DNA of 15,110 nt, taken from Rhizobium leguminosarum. Lineage in GTDB: Bacteria; Pseudomonadota; Alphaproteobacteria; Rhizobiales; Rhizobiaceae. The DNA lies in contig NZ_LWBS01000471.1 of NCBI RefSeq assembly GCF_001652265.1, positions 1 to 15,110 of the forward strand, written 5' to 3'. The notes under the pieces are model-generated. The model made no database searches and was not told the DNA's origin. It saw only the letters and a program-made list of their open reading frames with translations. Shown here piece by piece: positions 1 to 8,763 of this stretch; the first letter of the stretch is position 1, and the number at the start of each line of letters is the position of its first letter. A program made the position numbers and the translations under genes.

Positions 1-105
1 AACGTCGATCCGCAGGCCTGGCTCACCCAGACCCTCGAGCGCATAGCCAACAGCTGGCCCAGCAGCGAAATCGATGCACTCATGCCGTGGAACTACACAG
101 GCTGA
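1..105 (+). CDS. tnpC: IS66 family transposase (TnpC), C-terminal fragment
   Basis: Frame 1 from base 1 encodes 34 residues and ends in TGA at 103-105. It begins NVDPQAWLTQTLERIA and ends IDALMPWNYTG. The pattern V-D-P-x-A-W-L...L-x-R-I-A and a final x-L-x-P-W-N-[WY] is the typical C-terminus of IS66 TnpC transposases. The start is outside the window, so whether the full transposase is intact is unknown. The terminal repeat just downstream supports the identification. Confidence 0.7.
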   Translation, partial: NVDPQAWLTQTLERIANSWPSSEIDALMPWNYTG

Positions 106-127
106 ACGGCCTCGGCTTGCCGCTTAC
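1..127 (+). mobile_element. Right end of an IS66-family insertion sequence
   Basis: The window opens inside an IS66-type element. The transposase C-terminus ends at 105, and about 20 bases later the sequence CCGCTTAC (120-127) matches the usual IS66 terminal repeat (GTAAGCGG read inward). I place the element end at 127. The left end lies outside the window, so completeness and target duplication cannot be judged. Confidence 0.65.
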
Positions 128-243
128 GGTGGATCTCACGTCCAGACTTCCTGATTGTGAGAACCTCCATCGTAGTCTCCATGGAGAAACTCACGTTGCT
201 CGTCCATGGAAAGGCGATGACATGTCACTGCGAGGGAGACAAC

Positions 244-573
244 GTGGGAGCGGAACACCGGTTACACTTCACATCATCATCATCACTCACGCCGGTTGGG
301 TTTGCTTTGCGAGGCCCGGCATCCCGCAAGATCGCATGGACGCTGGGCGACGCGGCGCGTCTCCTGATCAACGAATGGCCTTGCGATGACGGCGAGGAAT
401 ATGTGGCCGCTATCAAAGCTTGCGTCGACGCATTGAGCGCGAAGATTGCCCCGAAACAATTCCCGGAAGCGCTTCTGCGTGCGGCCAATGAGGCGGGTAT
501 CGCCCGCTCTTTCGCTCGTCCAGCAGGGAATTGGACAGCGACGACCGGATCTGCCTCAAGCGTGCAAAGATAG
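244..573 (+). CDS. DUF982 domain protein
   Basis: The frame encodes a small protein of the DUF982 family, whose function is unknown and which is found mostly in rhizobia and their relatives, often in many copies on symbiotic replicons. The family signature is visible in WTLGDAARLLINEWP, then a helix with A-x-x-x-C-V-D-A-L, then FPEALLRAANEAGI, which is the usual A-A-x-x-A-G-[IV] ending. I chose the GTG at 244 (109 codons) because GAGGGAG lies just upstream and the family is usually about 80-110 residues. An ATG at 157 would give 138 residues with an N-terminus unlike the family. The gene lies just past the IS66 end. The last 20 or so residues after the domain look unstructured. Confidence 0.6.
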   Translation: MGAEHRLHFTSSSSLTPVGFALRGPASRKIAWTLGDAARLLINEWPCDDGEEYVAAIKACVDALSAKIAPKQFPEALLRAANEAGIARSFARPAGNWTATTGSASSVQR

Positions 574-664
574 TCCGATCTTCAAGGGCTATCCGTTTTT
601 CGAAGTCATGTTTGCACCGAGAGCCTGCCCATCTGGCTGGACCCCGACGCGCCACTCCTTATCA

Positions 665-1714
665 TCAGGTCGCCTCGAGAACCATGTTCAGCGGGGTCTG
701 GGCTGCTCGTCTGACATGTGTGAACCCGCCTGACCGGATCACCTCCGTCAATCGCTTCTCTCCCGCCTGTGCGCCAAGTGCTAGTCCCGTCTCCTGCGCC
801 AGGGAGGTGGGAACGCAGATCATCGTCGAGGCGGAGTAGTAGAGCCGCCCGACCGGGTTGATATTCTCCTCAAGCGTATCTCCAGCCATTGGTTCGACCA
901 CCATCCAGGTGCCGCCTTCCTTCAGCGCTTTTCTGATATGAGACGCCGCGGCTTCCGGGTCGCCCATGTCGTGCAGGCAGTCGAAGCAGGTGATCAGATC
1001 GAAGTCGCTTCCGTCGAAGTCCTGCGCCCGGCCCACCTCGAACTGCACGTTCGCCAAACCGTGCGCCTCAGCATGCGCTTTCGCAGCCGCGACCGAGCCC
1101 AAATGGAAGTCGTAACCTGTGAACCGGGAGTTGGGAAAAGCCTGCGCCATCAGCACCGTTGATACCCCGTGCCCGCATCCGACGTCGGCCACCGTTGCAC
1201 CCGATTTCAACTTGTCGATCACGCCATCGAGCGCCGGCAGCCACTCCTGGACGAGGGCATTGACATAACCAGGGCGGAACAGCCGCGCGACAGCGCAGAA
1301 CATGCAGCCCGCTTGGTCGTCCCAGGCAACGCCTCGGCCGGTTTTGAAGGCGGCTTGCACCTTCAGTTGGTTTTCGACCATCGCAGCAGCGGTATCGAAC
1401 GCGCCGATCAGATTGACCGGGCTGTCCGGCTCGGCAAACACGAAGGCCTGCTCGGGCGTCAGGGAGAACAATCCTTTCTCATGGTGCACATAACCTGAGG
1501 CAGCCTGTGCCGCCAGCCACTCGCGCACATAACGAGATGCGCATCCCGTAGCATCGGCAAGTTCGTGGGCCTTCACCGGCCCGATCTCCTTAAGTGTCCT
1601 GTATAGCCCGAGAGCCTCTCCAATCCGTACCAGCGGCACGCTGACCGCTCCGCCAATATCGCCAAGGATGCGGTCCACGAGGTCCTTGAGCGTGGTTTCG
1701 TTGAGTTGCGTCAT
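665..1714 (-). CDS. Class I SAM-dependent methyltransferase with winged-helix N-terminus
   Basis: This encodes a 349-residue soluble protein. Residues about 10-95 look like the winged-helix dimerisation domain found in front of some methyltransferases (GLYRTLKEIGPVKAHELA, then a YVREWL helix). Residues about 170-345 form a Rossmann methyltransferase: motif I VADVGCGHGVST (175-186), the acidic residue ending strand 2 in TGYD (199-202), ITCFDCLHDM (241-250) for motif IV and a G-G-T-W strand 5 region (267-270). Family knowledge suggests S-adenosylmethionine-dependent transfer to a small molecule; the substrate cannot be read from the sequence. The frame is open for 39 more codons upstream, but I chose the ATG at 1712-1714 because a perfect AGGAGG sits 7 bases before it. 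It follows fixU in the same direction after 136 bases, so it could be read with the nif operon. I see no sigma-54 element of its own. Confidence 0.8.
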   Translation of the reverse strand: MTQLNETTLKDLVDRILGDIGGAVSVPLVRIGEALGLYRTLKEIGPVKAHELADATGCASRYVREWLAAQAASGYVHHEKGLFSLTPEQAFVFAEPDSPVNLIGAFDTAAAMVENQLKVQAAFKTGRGVAWDDQAGCMFCAVARLFRPGYVNALVQEWLPALDGVIDKLKSGATVADVGCGHGVSTVLMAQAFPNSRFTGYDFHLGSVAAAKAHAEAHGLANVQFEVGRAQDFDGSDFDLITCFDCLHDMGDPEAAASHIRKALKEGGTWMVVEPMAGDTLEENINPVGRLYYSASTMICVPTSLAQETGLALGAQAGEKRLTEVIRSGGFTHVRRAAQTPLNMVLEAT

Positions 1715-1850
1715 ATCGGATTCCTCCTGATTTATGGGCGGCCTCCTGCCGATGACCGCCTTCAAGGGATCGTGAACTCGATGCCCTATATTCGGGGTGT
1801 ATGCCCGCTTGCGCTTCGCATCCACGCACATCTATCAAGCCGCGCACACG

Positions 1851-2057
1851 CTAACTGGGTAGCCTCCTCGCGTCGACAGTAACGGGCAGCCGCCTGTTCT
1901 GCGATAGGTCGGGGAGGGCAATCCGCCATCCATTTTTAAGCAAAATGAAGCCGCCCCATAGGTTTTTGTGCTCAACCGAGATGATCGGTTCCTCAAGATC
2001 TTTCTTGTGAATATAGACCGATAAGCCAACGTCAGTTCTACTGATTGTCACTCTCAT
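1851..2057 (-). CDS. fixU: NifT/FixU family protein
   Basis: This is a 68-residue protein of the NifT/FixU family, small proteins encoded in nif clusters whose precise role in nitrogenase maturation is not settled. The family features are all visible: a basic start MRVTISR, the block KKDLEEPI, the signature LWGGFILLKNGWRIALP and the closing RLPVTVDARRL. The length is normal. The ATG at 2057 is preceded by GAAGGGA at a suitable distance. In many rhizobia fixU follows nifZ and overlaps or abuts it; here the gene upstream is fdxN, 272 bases away, with no nifZ. Confidence 0.85.
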   Translation of the reverse strand: MRVTISRTDVGLSVYIHKKDLEEPIISVEHKNLWGGFILLKNGWRIALPDLSQNRRLPVTVDARRLPS

Positions 2058-2329
2058 GCATGTCCCTTCTCGCTACGGCGGCTTTGAAGATCGAAAGTCG
2101 AGCGTTATCAAAGCCTATTATTTTGGTACGGCATATGCCCAGGCCGACACCTCCGTTATGGCTCTGTCTGAGGTTTGGACGGCATGCGTTCCGGGCCCAC
2201 GACTCTACTCAGGTTGCGCGCATCGCTCACTGGATGTGATATTGATGGGTGCATGAATTTTTAACCGCATGTTCGCCTAGGAGACCACTGATCGCTCGTC
2301 GCATTCTTTGCGCTTTAGTCCGGTGGCGA
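2058..2329. other. Gap between fdxN and fixU, where nifZ would be expected
   Basis: I translated the minus strand of this 272-base gap in my head and found no NifZ-like segment and no frame without stops longer than a few dozen codons. An inverted repeat with 8-base arms (CTGATCGC at 2288-2295, GCGATCAG at 2326-2333) brackets the fdxN stop codon with a 30-base loop. It could fold at the 3' end of the nifB-fdxN transcript but has no T-tract, so I do not call it a terminator. Confidence 0.5.
2122..2139 (+). promoter_or_regulatory. Orphan sigma-54-like -24/-12 sequence on the plus strand
   Basis: TTTGGTACGGCATATGCC has TGGTACG followed by an ATGC, with exactly 10 bases between GG and GC as sigma-54 promoters need; the -12 half (ATGC for TTGC) is imperfect. 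It points away from fixU, toward the 3' end of fdxN, where there is no recognisable plus-strand gene. No TGT-N10-ACA was seen nearby. This may be chance or a relic of a rearranged promoter. Confidence 0.25.
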
Positions 2330-2524
2330 TCAGGCAGGGACGCAGGTCTTCGGCATCGGACACACCGAAGCGCATTGCTGTGTGTCAAACTCACCCTTGC
2401 ACTCGGTACATTTTTTTGAATCCACAACATATCCCTCACCTTTGAAACTGATCGCATCTGAGGGACATTCAAATTCGCAAGCGCCGCACTGGGTGCATTG
2501 GGATACAATGATCTTGAAGGCCAT
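2330..2524 (-). CDS. fdxN: Nif-type 2[4Fe-4S] ferredoxin FdxN
   Basis: This is a 64-residue ferredoxin. The first cluster motif is C10-x2-C13-x2-C16-x3-C20. The second is C39-x2-C42-x8-C51-x3-C55, with the longer middle spacing typical of Nif-associated ferredoxins, and one more Cys at 61. The start [20 protein letters not shown] matches rhizobial FdxN. Family knowledge places it as an electron donor needed in NifB/nitrogenase maturation in rhizobia. It lies 16 bases after the nifB stop, in the same operon, and AGGAG stands 9 bases before the ATG. Confidence 0.95.
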   Translation of the reverse strand: MAFKIIVSQCTQCGACEFECPSDAISFKGEGYVVDSKKCTECKGEFDTQQCASVCPMPKTCVPA

Positions 2525-2540
2525 GGTTTTAGCTCCTGAC

Positions 2541-4034
2541 TCAATTAGAGGGGCCTAAAGCTGTCGGCATCGCCGGTTTGCCGCCAAACTCGGCGGCGTA
2601 TAGCGCGCCAATCGCAGTCTCGATGTAATCATAGGAAAATGCGTCACTGGCTCGCACGCCAGTTTCTGCCAACCGCTTCTTTGGGCAATCGCCGATTTTG
2701 GAAGAAAGCAGAATGTCGATGCCGTCGAGTGCAACGATAGTGTGATCGAGAGTGGCTTTCTCGCCTAAACCACCGAGGCAATACTGCTCGACCTTGCGGT
2801 GTCCCACCAAGTTGATCCCCTTTGGTGAGACTGCATACACTTGGAATTCTCTTGCCTGACCGAAATGTTCGTTGATCCGGCCGCCACCTTTAGTCGCCAC
2901 GGCAACAGCAAGGGTTCCCCAAGAACCCAGTGACTTGACTGCTTTGTTCGCGTCCAATTTTGCTGCCAGTTGATCCCGTCGCTCATGCTGGACCAGCCTG
3001 CGATAGGCCTCGCGCTTGCTGGTGTCGAATTCAACTTTGGTGGAGATCTGGTCGAGAGCAAACTCTCGCTCGCGATCATTGCCCAGCAAACCGACGGCAT
3101 CGGCCCGACACTGTTGGCAGTGGCGCATAAGCTTAACGTCACCATCGAGACAGTCTTGAAGTGCCTTCAGTTCGAACGGCTCCGGGCAACGCTGCCCCGT
3201 GAGACCGTAATAAGTACCATGCGAAGGCTTGGAAATCAGGGGCACCACATTGTGCATGAACGCCCCGCGGTCTCTGATCCATCGGTTAACTTCCACGAGG
3301 TGCGTGTCATTGACGCCTGGAATCATTACCGAATTGATCTTGGTGAGGATGCCGCGTTTGGTCAGCATTTCCAAACCTAACATTTGGCGCTTGTGAAGGA
3401 TCCTGGCCGCTTCTATGCCAGTGTATCGACGATGCCCGTGGAGTATCCATGGATAGATCTTCGCCCCGACTTCGGGATCCACCATGTTGATAGTGATCGT
3501 CACGTGATCGACGTTCATGTCAGCTAGCTCATCGACATGGTCGGGAAGCGCCAATCCATTGGTAGAAATGCATAGTTTGATGTCAGGAATTTCTCTCGAA
3601 ATTCCCTCAAACGTCGCTACTGTCTTCCTCCAGTCGTAACAAGCGTCGCCCGGTCCGGCGATGCCGATTACGGAAAGCTCCGGTACTTTGCTGGCGACGG
3701 CAAGCACCTTGCGTAGGGCCTGGTCGGGAGTTAGCTTTACTGATGCGACCCCGGGACGGCTTTCGTTGGTGCAATCATATTTGCGATTGCAGTAGTTGCA
3801 CTGGATGTTGCAGGCAGGTGCGACCGCGACATGCATGCGAGCGAAATAGTGATGGGCTTGCTCGGAAAAGCAGGGATGGTCTTTAATTCTCTCCCAGATC
3901 CGCGCATCTATGTCATCCGTCACCGAAAGGCCATAAGACGAAGATGCGCGGCCACCGGGCATAGCGGGAGCCATCGGCGCCCGGTGGGAGGGGGCTCTGC
4001 TGGTCGTCCCGACCTTTATTTCCGGTTCCGACAT
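2541..4034 (-). CDS. nifB: Nitrogenase FeMo-cofactor biosynthesis protein NifB
   Basis: NifB is a radical SAM enzyme that builds NifB-co, the Fe-S-C core of FeMo-cofactor, from two [4Fe-4S] clusters, SAM carbon and sulfur. This copy has 497 residues, normal for rhizobia. Residues 1-50 are a variable leader. The radical SAM triad is C75-x3-C79-x2-C82 ([15 protein letters not shown]), followed by [15 protein letters not shown] (121-135) and [13 protein letters not shown] (155-167). The conserved [10 protein letters not shown] motif is at 306-315. Residues about 374-485 form the NifX-like carrier domain ([21 protein letters not shown], with [10 protein letters not shown] near 446-455). All key residues seem present. 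It is followed by fdxN after 16 bases and preceded by nifA with a 214-base gap that holds a candidate sigma-54 promoter. The ribosome site before the ATG at 4034 is weak (GTGGAA). Confidence 0.96.
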   Translation of the reverse strand: MSEPEIKVGTTSRAPSHRAPMAPAMPGGRASSSYGLSVTDDIDARIWERIKDHPCFSEQAHHYFARMHVAVAPACNIQCNYCNRKYDCTNESRPGVASVKLTPDQALRKVLAVASKVPELSVIGIAGPGDACYDWRKTVATFEGISREIPDIKLCISTNGLALPDHVDELADMNVDHVTITINMVDPEVGAKIYPWILHGHRRYTGIEAARILHKRQMLGLEMLTKRGILTKINSVMIPGVNDTHLVEVNRWIRDRGAFMHNVVPLISKPSHGTYYGLTGQRCPEPFELKALQDCLDGDVKLMRHCQQCRADAVGLLGNDREREFALDQISTKVEFDTSKREAYRRLVQHERRDQLAAKLDANKAVKSLGSWGTLAVAVATKGGGRINEHFGQAREFQVYAVSPKGINLVGHRKVEQYCLGGLGEKATLDHTIVALDGIDILLSSKIGDCPKKRLAETGVRASDAFSYDYIETAIGALYAAEFGGKPAMPTALGPSN

Positions 4035-4072
4035 CGCACTGTTCCACTGGTGAGGAAAGGTTACAGCTCCAA

Positions 4073-4092
4073 AAGCAAGAGAGATTCCGGTC
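4073..4092 (-). promoter_or_regulatory. Candidate sigma-54 promoter of nifB-fdxN-fixU
   Basis: On the minus strand the sequence CCGGAATCTCTCTTGCTTTT has GG and GC separated by exactly 10 bases and a perfect TTGCT at -12. The -24 half (CGGAAT) is poor against TGGCAC. A start about 12 bases beyond the GC would leave a leader of roughly 30 bases before the nifB ATG. A near-miss activator site, TGT-N10-ACG, lies further upstream near 4167-4182. No better element was found in the 214-base nifA-nifB gap. Confidence 0.45.
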
Positions 4093-4248
4093 GACGAGAC
4101 ATTGATGTTTCAGCGCTTATGTCGCCTTTATCGCCCCTTTTCCCGCTTGCTGCCGGAGATGTTTCGTAGAAATTAAGACAGGATCGCGCCCGACGTCGCT
4201 TCGCCGGCAACCAACCAAAGCTTACGACGTTCTTGATATCGCTCACCT

Positions 4249-5832
4249 TCACTCTTTCACCACATCGATACCAAACCGGCGCAGCGCATAGCCGACCTGT
4301 CGCGGCGTTTTCCCTAGGATACGAGCCGCTTTGGCCTGTACCCAACCAGCCTTCTCCATCGCATTGATCAGCCGATCACGCTCAGTGAGACCCGGTGCCT
4401 CGATTGTGGCTGTGGCACCGCTGGGAGTGCCTGCGTTGGCCCCCAGTCCGCTCGACATTGTATCTCGCGGGTTGAGACTATGCATCGCGTCGTTGCCAAT
4501 ACCGTCGCCGTCGGCTTTCCAGAGGAGCGCCGAAAAACATTGGTCTTGCTGACAGGCAAAATCCGATGAAGTGATGGTATTTGAACTGGCAAGAGTGGCG
4601 GTCCTTTGAACGCAGTTGTCCAGCTCGCGAACATTGCCGGGGAAGGCGCATTTCGACAAAATGTCTATCGCTGACGGCGCGAAGTCGAGATTTCGATCAT
4701 TTGCCTTGTTGAATTGCTCGAGGAACACTTGCGCTAGGAGCGAAATGTCACCGTCGCGCTGCCGAAGTGGCGGCAAAATGATCGGCACCACATTGATCCG
4801 GTAATAGAGGTCGGCTCTGAACTCCCCTCGAAGGACGGCCACTTCAAGGTCCTTGTTGGTGGCGCAGATAACTCGAACGTCTACTTTCAATGTCTTCGTT
4901 CCGCCGAGACGTTCGAATTCGCCTTCCTGCAAGACGCGCAATAACTTCGCCTGGAATTGTGGGGATACATCGCCTATCTCATCAAGCAATAGCGTTCCGC
5001 CATTGGCCAGTTCGAAACGTCCAGCTCGTTGAAGGAGAGCGCCAGTGAAAGCGCCCTTCTCATGGCCAAACAATTCGGATTCCAGAACGGTTTCCGACAG
5101 CGCGGCGCAATTCAACTTAATAAATGCCTTGCTTTTCCGTATCGACAACGCGTGTATTGCTCTTGCAAAGCATTCCTTGCCAGTGCCGCTCTCTCCTCTC
5201 AAGAGCACCGCGGAGTTCGTCGCGGCCACGATCTTGGTGGTAGCTAATACCCTCTTGAGCGCGGGGCTCTCCCCAACGATCCAGTCGATTTTGTCGAGTT
5301 GGGTGGGTTGAGGCTTCGGCTTGATTTTCGGAATCTGTCCTGCTTGTTGTTCCTCGGCGACTGAGCCGCCATCGCTGCACGATTCGCGATAGCGCTGGCA
5401 GGTTAAGCCGATAAGGACGGCAATCATTGCCAGAAGGGTTTCGTCCTGATCTCCGCTTTTCTGCGCGAAATCAATCCACAATGCGCCAATTGCTTTCCGG
5501 TTTACTTTAACGGGGAGAACGGCAGAATTTTTCCCAAAGTGCTTCTCACCGCTAGCGATGACACGATTTATTGCGTCCGCCTGTTCAAGCGTAAGAGAAC
5601 GTGAGCGAACGTCGTGCCCAATGGGAGCCCGTACGTTTATCCAGGGCTCTCCTCCGGAGCCGTGAATCACGATTCCGCCATCGCGCAATAGCAGATGCTC
5701 GACGAGGGCGTTCATGGCAGCCTTCAGCACGTTGTCGAGAGGAAAAGAAGAGATAAGCTCTTTGGATATGTCGTAGAGTATATGGAGCCGCGCCTCTGGT
5801 TTAATCATGCCTACAAACAGGGGAGGGTGCAC
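4249..5832 (-). CDS. nifA: Nitrogen fixation transcriptional activator NifA
   Basis: NifA binds TGT-N10-ACA sites and remodels sigma-54 RNA polymerase to switch on nif and fix genes. This 527-residue protein has an N-terminal GAF-type domain (about 15-150), a linker, and a central AAA+ domain (about 183-405) with Walker A GESGTGKE (213-220), the sigma-54 loop GAFTGA (260-265) and Walker B LLLDEIGD (281-288). It carries the rhizobial oxygen-sensing cysteines C395-x11-C407-x19-C427-x4-C432, and a C-terminal Fis-type helix-turn-helix (about 484-520, AAKAARILGKTPRQVGYALRR region). The start is GTG at 5832, preceded by CAGGG about 10 bases away; an ATG at 5808 (MIKPEARLHIL) is a reasonable alternative matching shorter rhizobial NifA proteins. 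It lies 175 bases after fixX in the same direction, so read-through from fixABCX, giving autoactivation, is likely. Confidence 0.96.
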   Translation of the reverse strand: MHPPLFVGMIKPEARLHILYDISKELISSFPLDNVLKAAMNALVEHLLLRDGGIVIHGSGGEPWINVRAPIGHDVRSRSLTLEQADAINRVIASGEKHFGKNSAVLPVKVNRKAIGALWIDFAQKSGDQDETLLAMIAVLIGLTCQRYRESCSDGGSVAEEQQAGQIPKIKPKPQPTQLDKIDWIVGESPALKRVLATTKIVAATNSAVLLRGESGTGKECFARAIHALSIRKSKAFIKLNCAALSETVLESELFGHEKGAFTGALLQRAGRFELANGGTLLLDEIGDVSPQFQAKLLRVLQEGEFERLGGTKTLKVDVRVICATNKDLEVAVLRGEFRADLYYRINVVPIILPPLRQRDGDISLLAQVFLEQFNKANDRNLDFAPSAIDILSKCAFPGNVRELDNCVQRTATLASSNTITSSDFACQQDQCFSALLWKADGDGIGNDAMHSLNPRDTMSSGLGANAGTPSGATATIEAPGLTERDRLINAMEKAGWVQAKAARILGKTPRQVGYALRRFGIDVVKE

Positions 5833-5855
5833 TGCTTTTTTACCCTGGTGCGCGA

Positions 5856-5873
5856 AATATGCTAACGCATATT
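5856..5873. repeat. Perfect 7-bp inverted repeat just upstream of nifA
   Basis: AATATGC-TAAC-GCATATT is a perfect inverted repeat with a 4-base centre, 24 to 41 bases before the nifA GTG start. It is well placed to be a repressor or activator site over a nifA promoter, or a small hairpin in the nifA leader. It is not a FixK box (TTGAT-N4-ATCAA) and not a NifA site. Confidence 0.6.
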
Positions 5874-5915
5874 CCTAAGTTAAAGATACTTGTTCCCGGC
5901 GGCATAGAAAATTTG

Positions 5916-5927
5916 CCTTTCGAAAGG
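5916..5927. repeat. 12-bp palindrome in the fixX-nifA gap
   Basis: CCTTTCGAAAGG is a perfect 12-base palindrome in the 175-base gap between fixX and nifA. A second palindrome, GTGCATGCAC (5934-5943), follows 6 bases later. Together with 5856-5873 this gives three symmetric sequences upstream of nifA. No -35/-10 or -24/-12 promoter could be assigned with confidence in this gap. Confidence 0.5.
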
Positions 5928-6007
5928 TGATGAGTGCATGCACACTCGATCGCCGCCGTTAATGCAGCTGGATCGGTCGCTGCTATCCCGGCGGAGGTAG
6001 GGACTCC

Positions 6008-6304
6008 TCATCCGAATTTGAAGAGGACCCCGAACCCGCCCCGGGGATAATTCCACTTGATGTCGCCACTAGCTTCGCATAACACTCTGCATGTGCCGCA
6101 TTCCAAGCAGCCATCGGAAACAATCGCCACCTGACCCGTTTCGTTCACCTCGTAGCATTTGGCCGGACAGATTTGCGTCAAGGCGAGCAGGTTCGGGCTT
6201 GGCGACAGATGCGGTCGCACCGTAATGTGCGGACGTCCTGTATCGACGAGGTATCGGTTTTGGTACAGTTTATCCTCAATGCGCTCAATGATGGTCGCCT
6301 TCAT
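6008..6304 (-). CDS. fixX: Ferredoxin-like protein FixX
   Basis: FixX is the ferredoxin-like partner of FixC and corresponds to the Fe-S part of ETF-quinone oxidoreductase. The 98-residue product begins [20 protein letters not shown] and ends [10 protein letters not shown], both typical. Cysteines are at C46 and C50 (ICPAKC) and C66-x2-C69-x2-C72-x3-C76 ([11 protein letters not shown]), which fits one [4Fe-4S] cluster with flanking cysteines. I chose the ATG at 6304, 11 bases past the fixC stop and preceded by AAAGGAAA. The frame is open 7 codons further upstream, but that start would overlap the end of fixC and lacks the family N-terminus. Confidence 0.95.
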   Translation of the reverse strand: MKATIIERIEDKLYQNRYLVDTGRPHITVRPHLSPSPNLLALTQICPAKCYEVNETGQVAIVSDGCLECGTCRVLCEASGDIKWNYPRGGFGVLFKFG

Positions 6305-6315
6305 CGTATTTTCCT

Positions 6316-7623
6316 TTAACGCCAAGATACGGCGGCGCGGACCGCGTCGCTAATCAACCCCCAACGGGATCGTGCATTGATAAAGGAGGCAGCTGTGGCC
6401 TTCTCCCCGTTGACTTTAGGTGCACCGTCGACGCGCACAAAATTTTGCGCCGCCTGAGATATCAGCGTTGGATACATCATGAAAAAATTGTGACTGTCGG
6501 TGTGGAGGAGGCTTGGAAGATCTTTGTGTTTCATCAGGTCTTGCATGACGAACGACTTATCCAGCATGCCCTTATAGAGAGAGAGATTGCGCTTCGTCAT
6601 CAAGCCGCCACGGCTCTTTATCTGAAAGATCGCTTCACCCGCCATGAGGCCCGATGTCATCGCAAGGTTTGATCCCTCCCTATGCACGGCATTGTTTAGT
6701 TGGGCCGCGTCGCCCACGACGACCCACCCGTTGCCAAAGAGCTGCGGGATTGCCTTGAAGCCCCCCTCGGGAATAAGATGCGCGGCGTATTCTTTGATCT
6801 CTGATCCGGCCAGTAATGGTCGGATCGAGGGATGTTGCTTGAAGGCGTCAAGAAGGCGGTACGGATTTTCCATGTTTGCCGCTAAACCGGAAACGAGGCA
6901 GCCGATCCCCACCGAGATTGACTCCTTGTTGGTATAAAGGAAGCCCAGTCCGGCCATTCCGCGTGAGATCGTGCCGCCGGCTTCGATCACACAGCCCTCG
7001 CCATCGGTGAGGCCGAAGCGCTCAGCGATGACCTCTTCCGGCAAGAAATGCATTTCCTTGACAGCGAGTGCCACATGTTCTGGCTTCGGCATGTCGCGTA
7101 AGCCGGCTCGTGTTCCAAGCAGTCCGTTCACGCCCTCGGCAAGGACGACTACGTCCGCGAGGATCACACCGCCCTCTCGGTCCGTGTAAACGCCTATTAC
7201 TCTACCGCTCTGATCTCGAGCGAGTTTCGTCCCTGTCGTTTCACAAAGGACTGTGCCGCCCGCCTCGCGCACCTTGGATGAGAACCACTTGTCAAACTGG
7301 GCGCGGATGATCGTATACCGGTTTGGTTTCAGTTCATTGAAGTCATCAGAGCGATAGTGCACGCCCGTGTGCGACGACTCGTCCATTAGCCAGAATCGTT
7401 GCTCGACCAGATGCCGTTCCAGAGGAGCGTCATCGCGGAAGTTTGGGATAATCGCCTCCAACATGTTGGCGTACAATATAGCCCCTTGAACATTCTTAGA
7501 GCCCGAATGTTCTCCGCGCTCCAGCTGCAGCACTTTTAGACCGCGACTAGCCATCGAATACGCTGCGGCGTTGCCGGACATACCGGCACCAATGACGATC
7601 GCGTCGAACTTACTCTTGGTCAT
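6316..7623 (-). CDS. fixC: Electron-transfer flavoprotein-quinone oxidoreductase FixC
   Basis: FixC is the flavoprotein of the FixABCX complex, which bifurcates electrons from NADH to quinone and to ferredoxin/flavodoxin for nitrogenase. This 435-residue protein is of normal length. It opens with an FAD-binding fold, [19 protein letters not shown] (7-25), with the acidic end of strand 2 in [10 protein letters not shown] (32-41). [20 protein letters not shown] (301-320) is the second FAD contact motif, G-D-A-A. The ATG at 7623 lies inside the end of fixB, with a 14-base overlap, and its ribosome site GAGGAAGG is within fixB. This predicts translational coupling. Confidence 0.96.
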   Translation of the reverse strand: MTKSKFDAIVIGAGMSGNAAAYSMASRGLKVLQLERGEHSGSKNVQGAILYANMLEAIIPNFRDDAPLERHLVEQRFWLMDESSHTGVHYRSDDFNELKPNRYTIIRAQFDKWFSSKVREAGGTVLCETTGTKLARDQSGRVIGVYTDREGGVILADVVVLAEGVNGLLGTRAGLRDMPKPEHVALAVKEMHFLPEEVIAERFGLTDGEGCVIEAGGTISRGMAGLGFLYTNKESISVGIGCLVSGLAANMENPYRLLDAFKQHPSIRPLLAGSEIKEYAAHLIPEGGFKAIPQLFGNGWVVVGDAAQLNNAVHREGSNLAMTSGLMAGEAIFQIKSRGGLMTKRNLSLYKGMLDKSFVMQDLMKHKDLPSLLHTDSHNFFMMYPTLISQAAQNFVRVDGAPKVNGEKATAASFINARSRWGLISDAVRAAVSWR

Positions 7624-8746
7624 TTAGCCTTCCTCGGTCCATACCCTTGATAGCGTTGTGCGGTGGCATTCGCCTGGCGAAAGCTTCTGTCAACGCCGGC
7701 AAGAACTCCACCGCGCAAGCGACAACGCCGATGTGGGCGAAGTCAAAGATCGGAGCGTTCTGGTCGAGGTTGATAGCGACAATCAAATCGGCTCCTTCGA
7801 CGCCAACGCGATGCTGGACCGCGCCAGATATTCCCGCGGCGATATAGAGTTTGGGTCTGATCGTATGGCCGGACTGACCAATTTGTCGATCAGCAGGCAT
7901 CCAGCCTTTTTGGACCAGTGGGCGCGAGCACCCGACTCCCCCGCCGATCGTCGTTGCCAGGTTTCTCAAGTATTGCAGGTTTCCTGCAGCGCCAAGGCCG
8001 AGTCCGCCCCCAACCACGATGTCGGAGTTGGCCAGATCGGATTGCTCTGACCCGCTGTTACAAAGGAACGCGAGGACTTTGGTGACGATCTCCTCCTCAA
8101 CCATCAGGAGTTGATGTTGGATAACGCGCCCAATTGGCTTATCCGCACGTTGCGGCGTCGCCATGACCCTGGACCGCACCGTTGCCATTTGCGGCCGGCT
8201 GTTCAGCGTGTAGATCGTGCACAACAACGACCCGCCGAAAGTTGGCCGCGTCGCTGCGAGTGAACCATCTCCATCAACATCCAGCTCGGTGCAATCAGCC
8301 GTAAGCCCTGTTTGTAAGGTCGTTGCTACAGCACCGGCGAGGTCGCGGCCGAGCGTGGTCGCGCCGAGAAGGAGAATTTCTGGTTTGTGAGTAGTGACCA
8401 GATCCGTCAAAGCCTTGGTGAAGGGTTCGTTTCGATAGTTGGCGAGGAGCGGCGACTCTACCAGATAGGCGATATCAGCTCCGTAAGCGAAGGCCTCTTC
8501 GATCGCAGGCTTAGTCCCCACGCCTTCAGACGAACCGAGGATTACCCCGGCCAGTTGGACACCCAGTTTGTCAGCTAGTCTGCGGCCTTCGCCGAGGAGT
8601 TCAATCGATACGGGATGAACCTTGCCGCGCTCAAGTTCCATGAAGACCCAGACGTGCCGGTGATCTTCGAAACACTTAAGCAGCTTTTTCCCTGAGCTGG
8701 CGCGGCCGACCGCGTTTGCCGGCGTTTCATTTTTTCTAGCGACCAA
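7610..8746 (-). CDS. fixB: Electron-transfer flavoprotein alpha subunit FixB
   Basis: FixB is the EtfA-like subunit of the FixABCX electron-bifurcating complex. It has 378 residues, slightly longer than many homologues because of a variable N-terminus. The N-terminal ETF domain begins at [20 protein letters not shown] (32-51). The C-terminal FAD domain shows VVGGGLGLG (244-252), [20 protein letters not shown] (287-306) followed by SGAVQH, and a final [20 protein letters not shown] (320-339). I take TTG at 8746 as the start because GAGGAG stands 6 bases before it. It starts 17 bases after the fixA stop and overlaps fixC by 14 bases. Confidence 0.95.
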   Translation of the reverse strand: MVARKNETPANAVGRASSGKKLLKCFEDHRHVWVFMELERGKVHPVSIELLGEGRRLADKLGVQLAGVILGSSEGVGTKPAIEEAFAYGADIAYLVESPLLANYRNEPFTKALTDLVTTHKPEILLLGATTLGRDLAGAVATTLQTGLTADCTELDVDGDGSLAATRPTFGGSLLCTIYTLNSRPQMATVRSRVMATPQRADKPIGRVIQHQLLMVEEEIVTKVLAFLCNSGSEQSDLANSDIVVGGGLGLGAAGNLQYLRNLATTIGGGVGCSRPLVQKGWMPADRQIGQSGHTIRPKLYIAAGISGAVQHRVGVEGADLIVAINLDQNAPIFDFAHIGVVACAVEFLPALTEAFARRMPPHNAIKGMDRGRLNDQE

Positions 8747-8763
8747 AATCTACTCCTCGCTGC

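Noticed and set aside
176..187. Palindrome TCTCCATGGAGA between the IS66 end and the DUF982 gene
   Set aside because: A single 12-base palindrome without context or a second copy; nothing supports a function.
595..665. Short stretch (SLPIWLDPDAP on the plus strand) resembling the N-terminal region of IS5-type transposases
   Set aside because: Only about ten residues look similar, with no frame continuing on either side, so it is too little to call an insertion-sequence remnant.
2288..2333. Rho-independent terminator after fdxN
   Set aside because: The 8-base arms are real, but the loop is 30 bases, one arm lies in the fdxN coding end and no T-tract follows.
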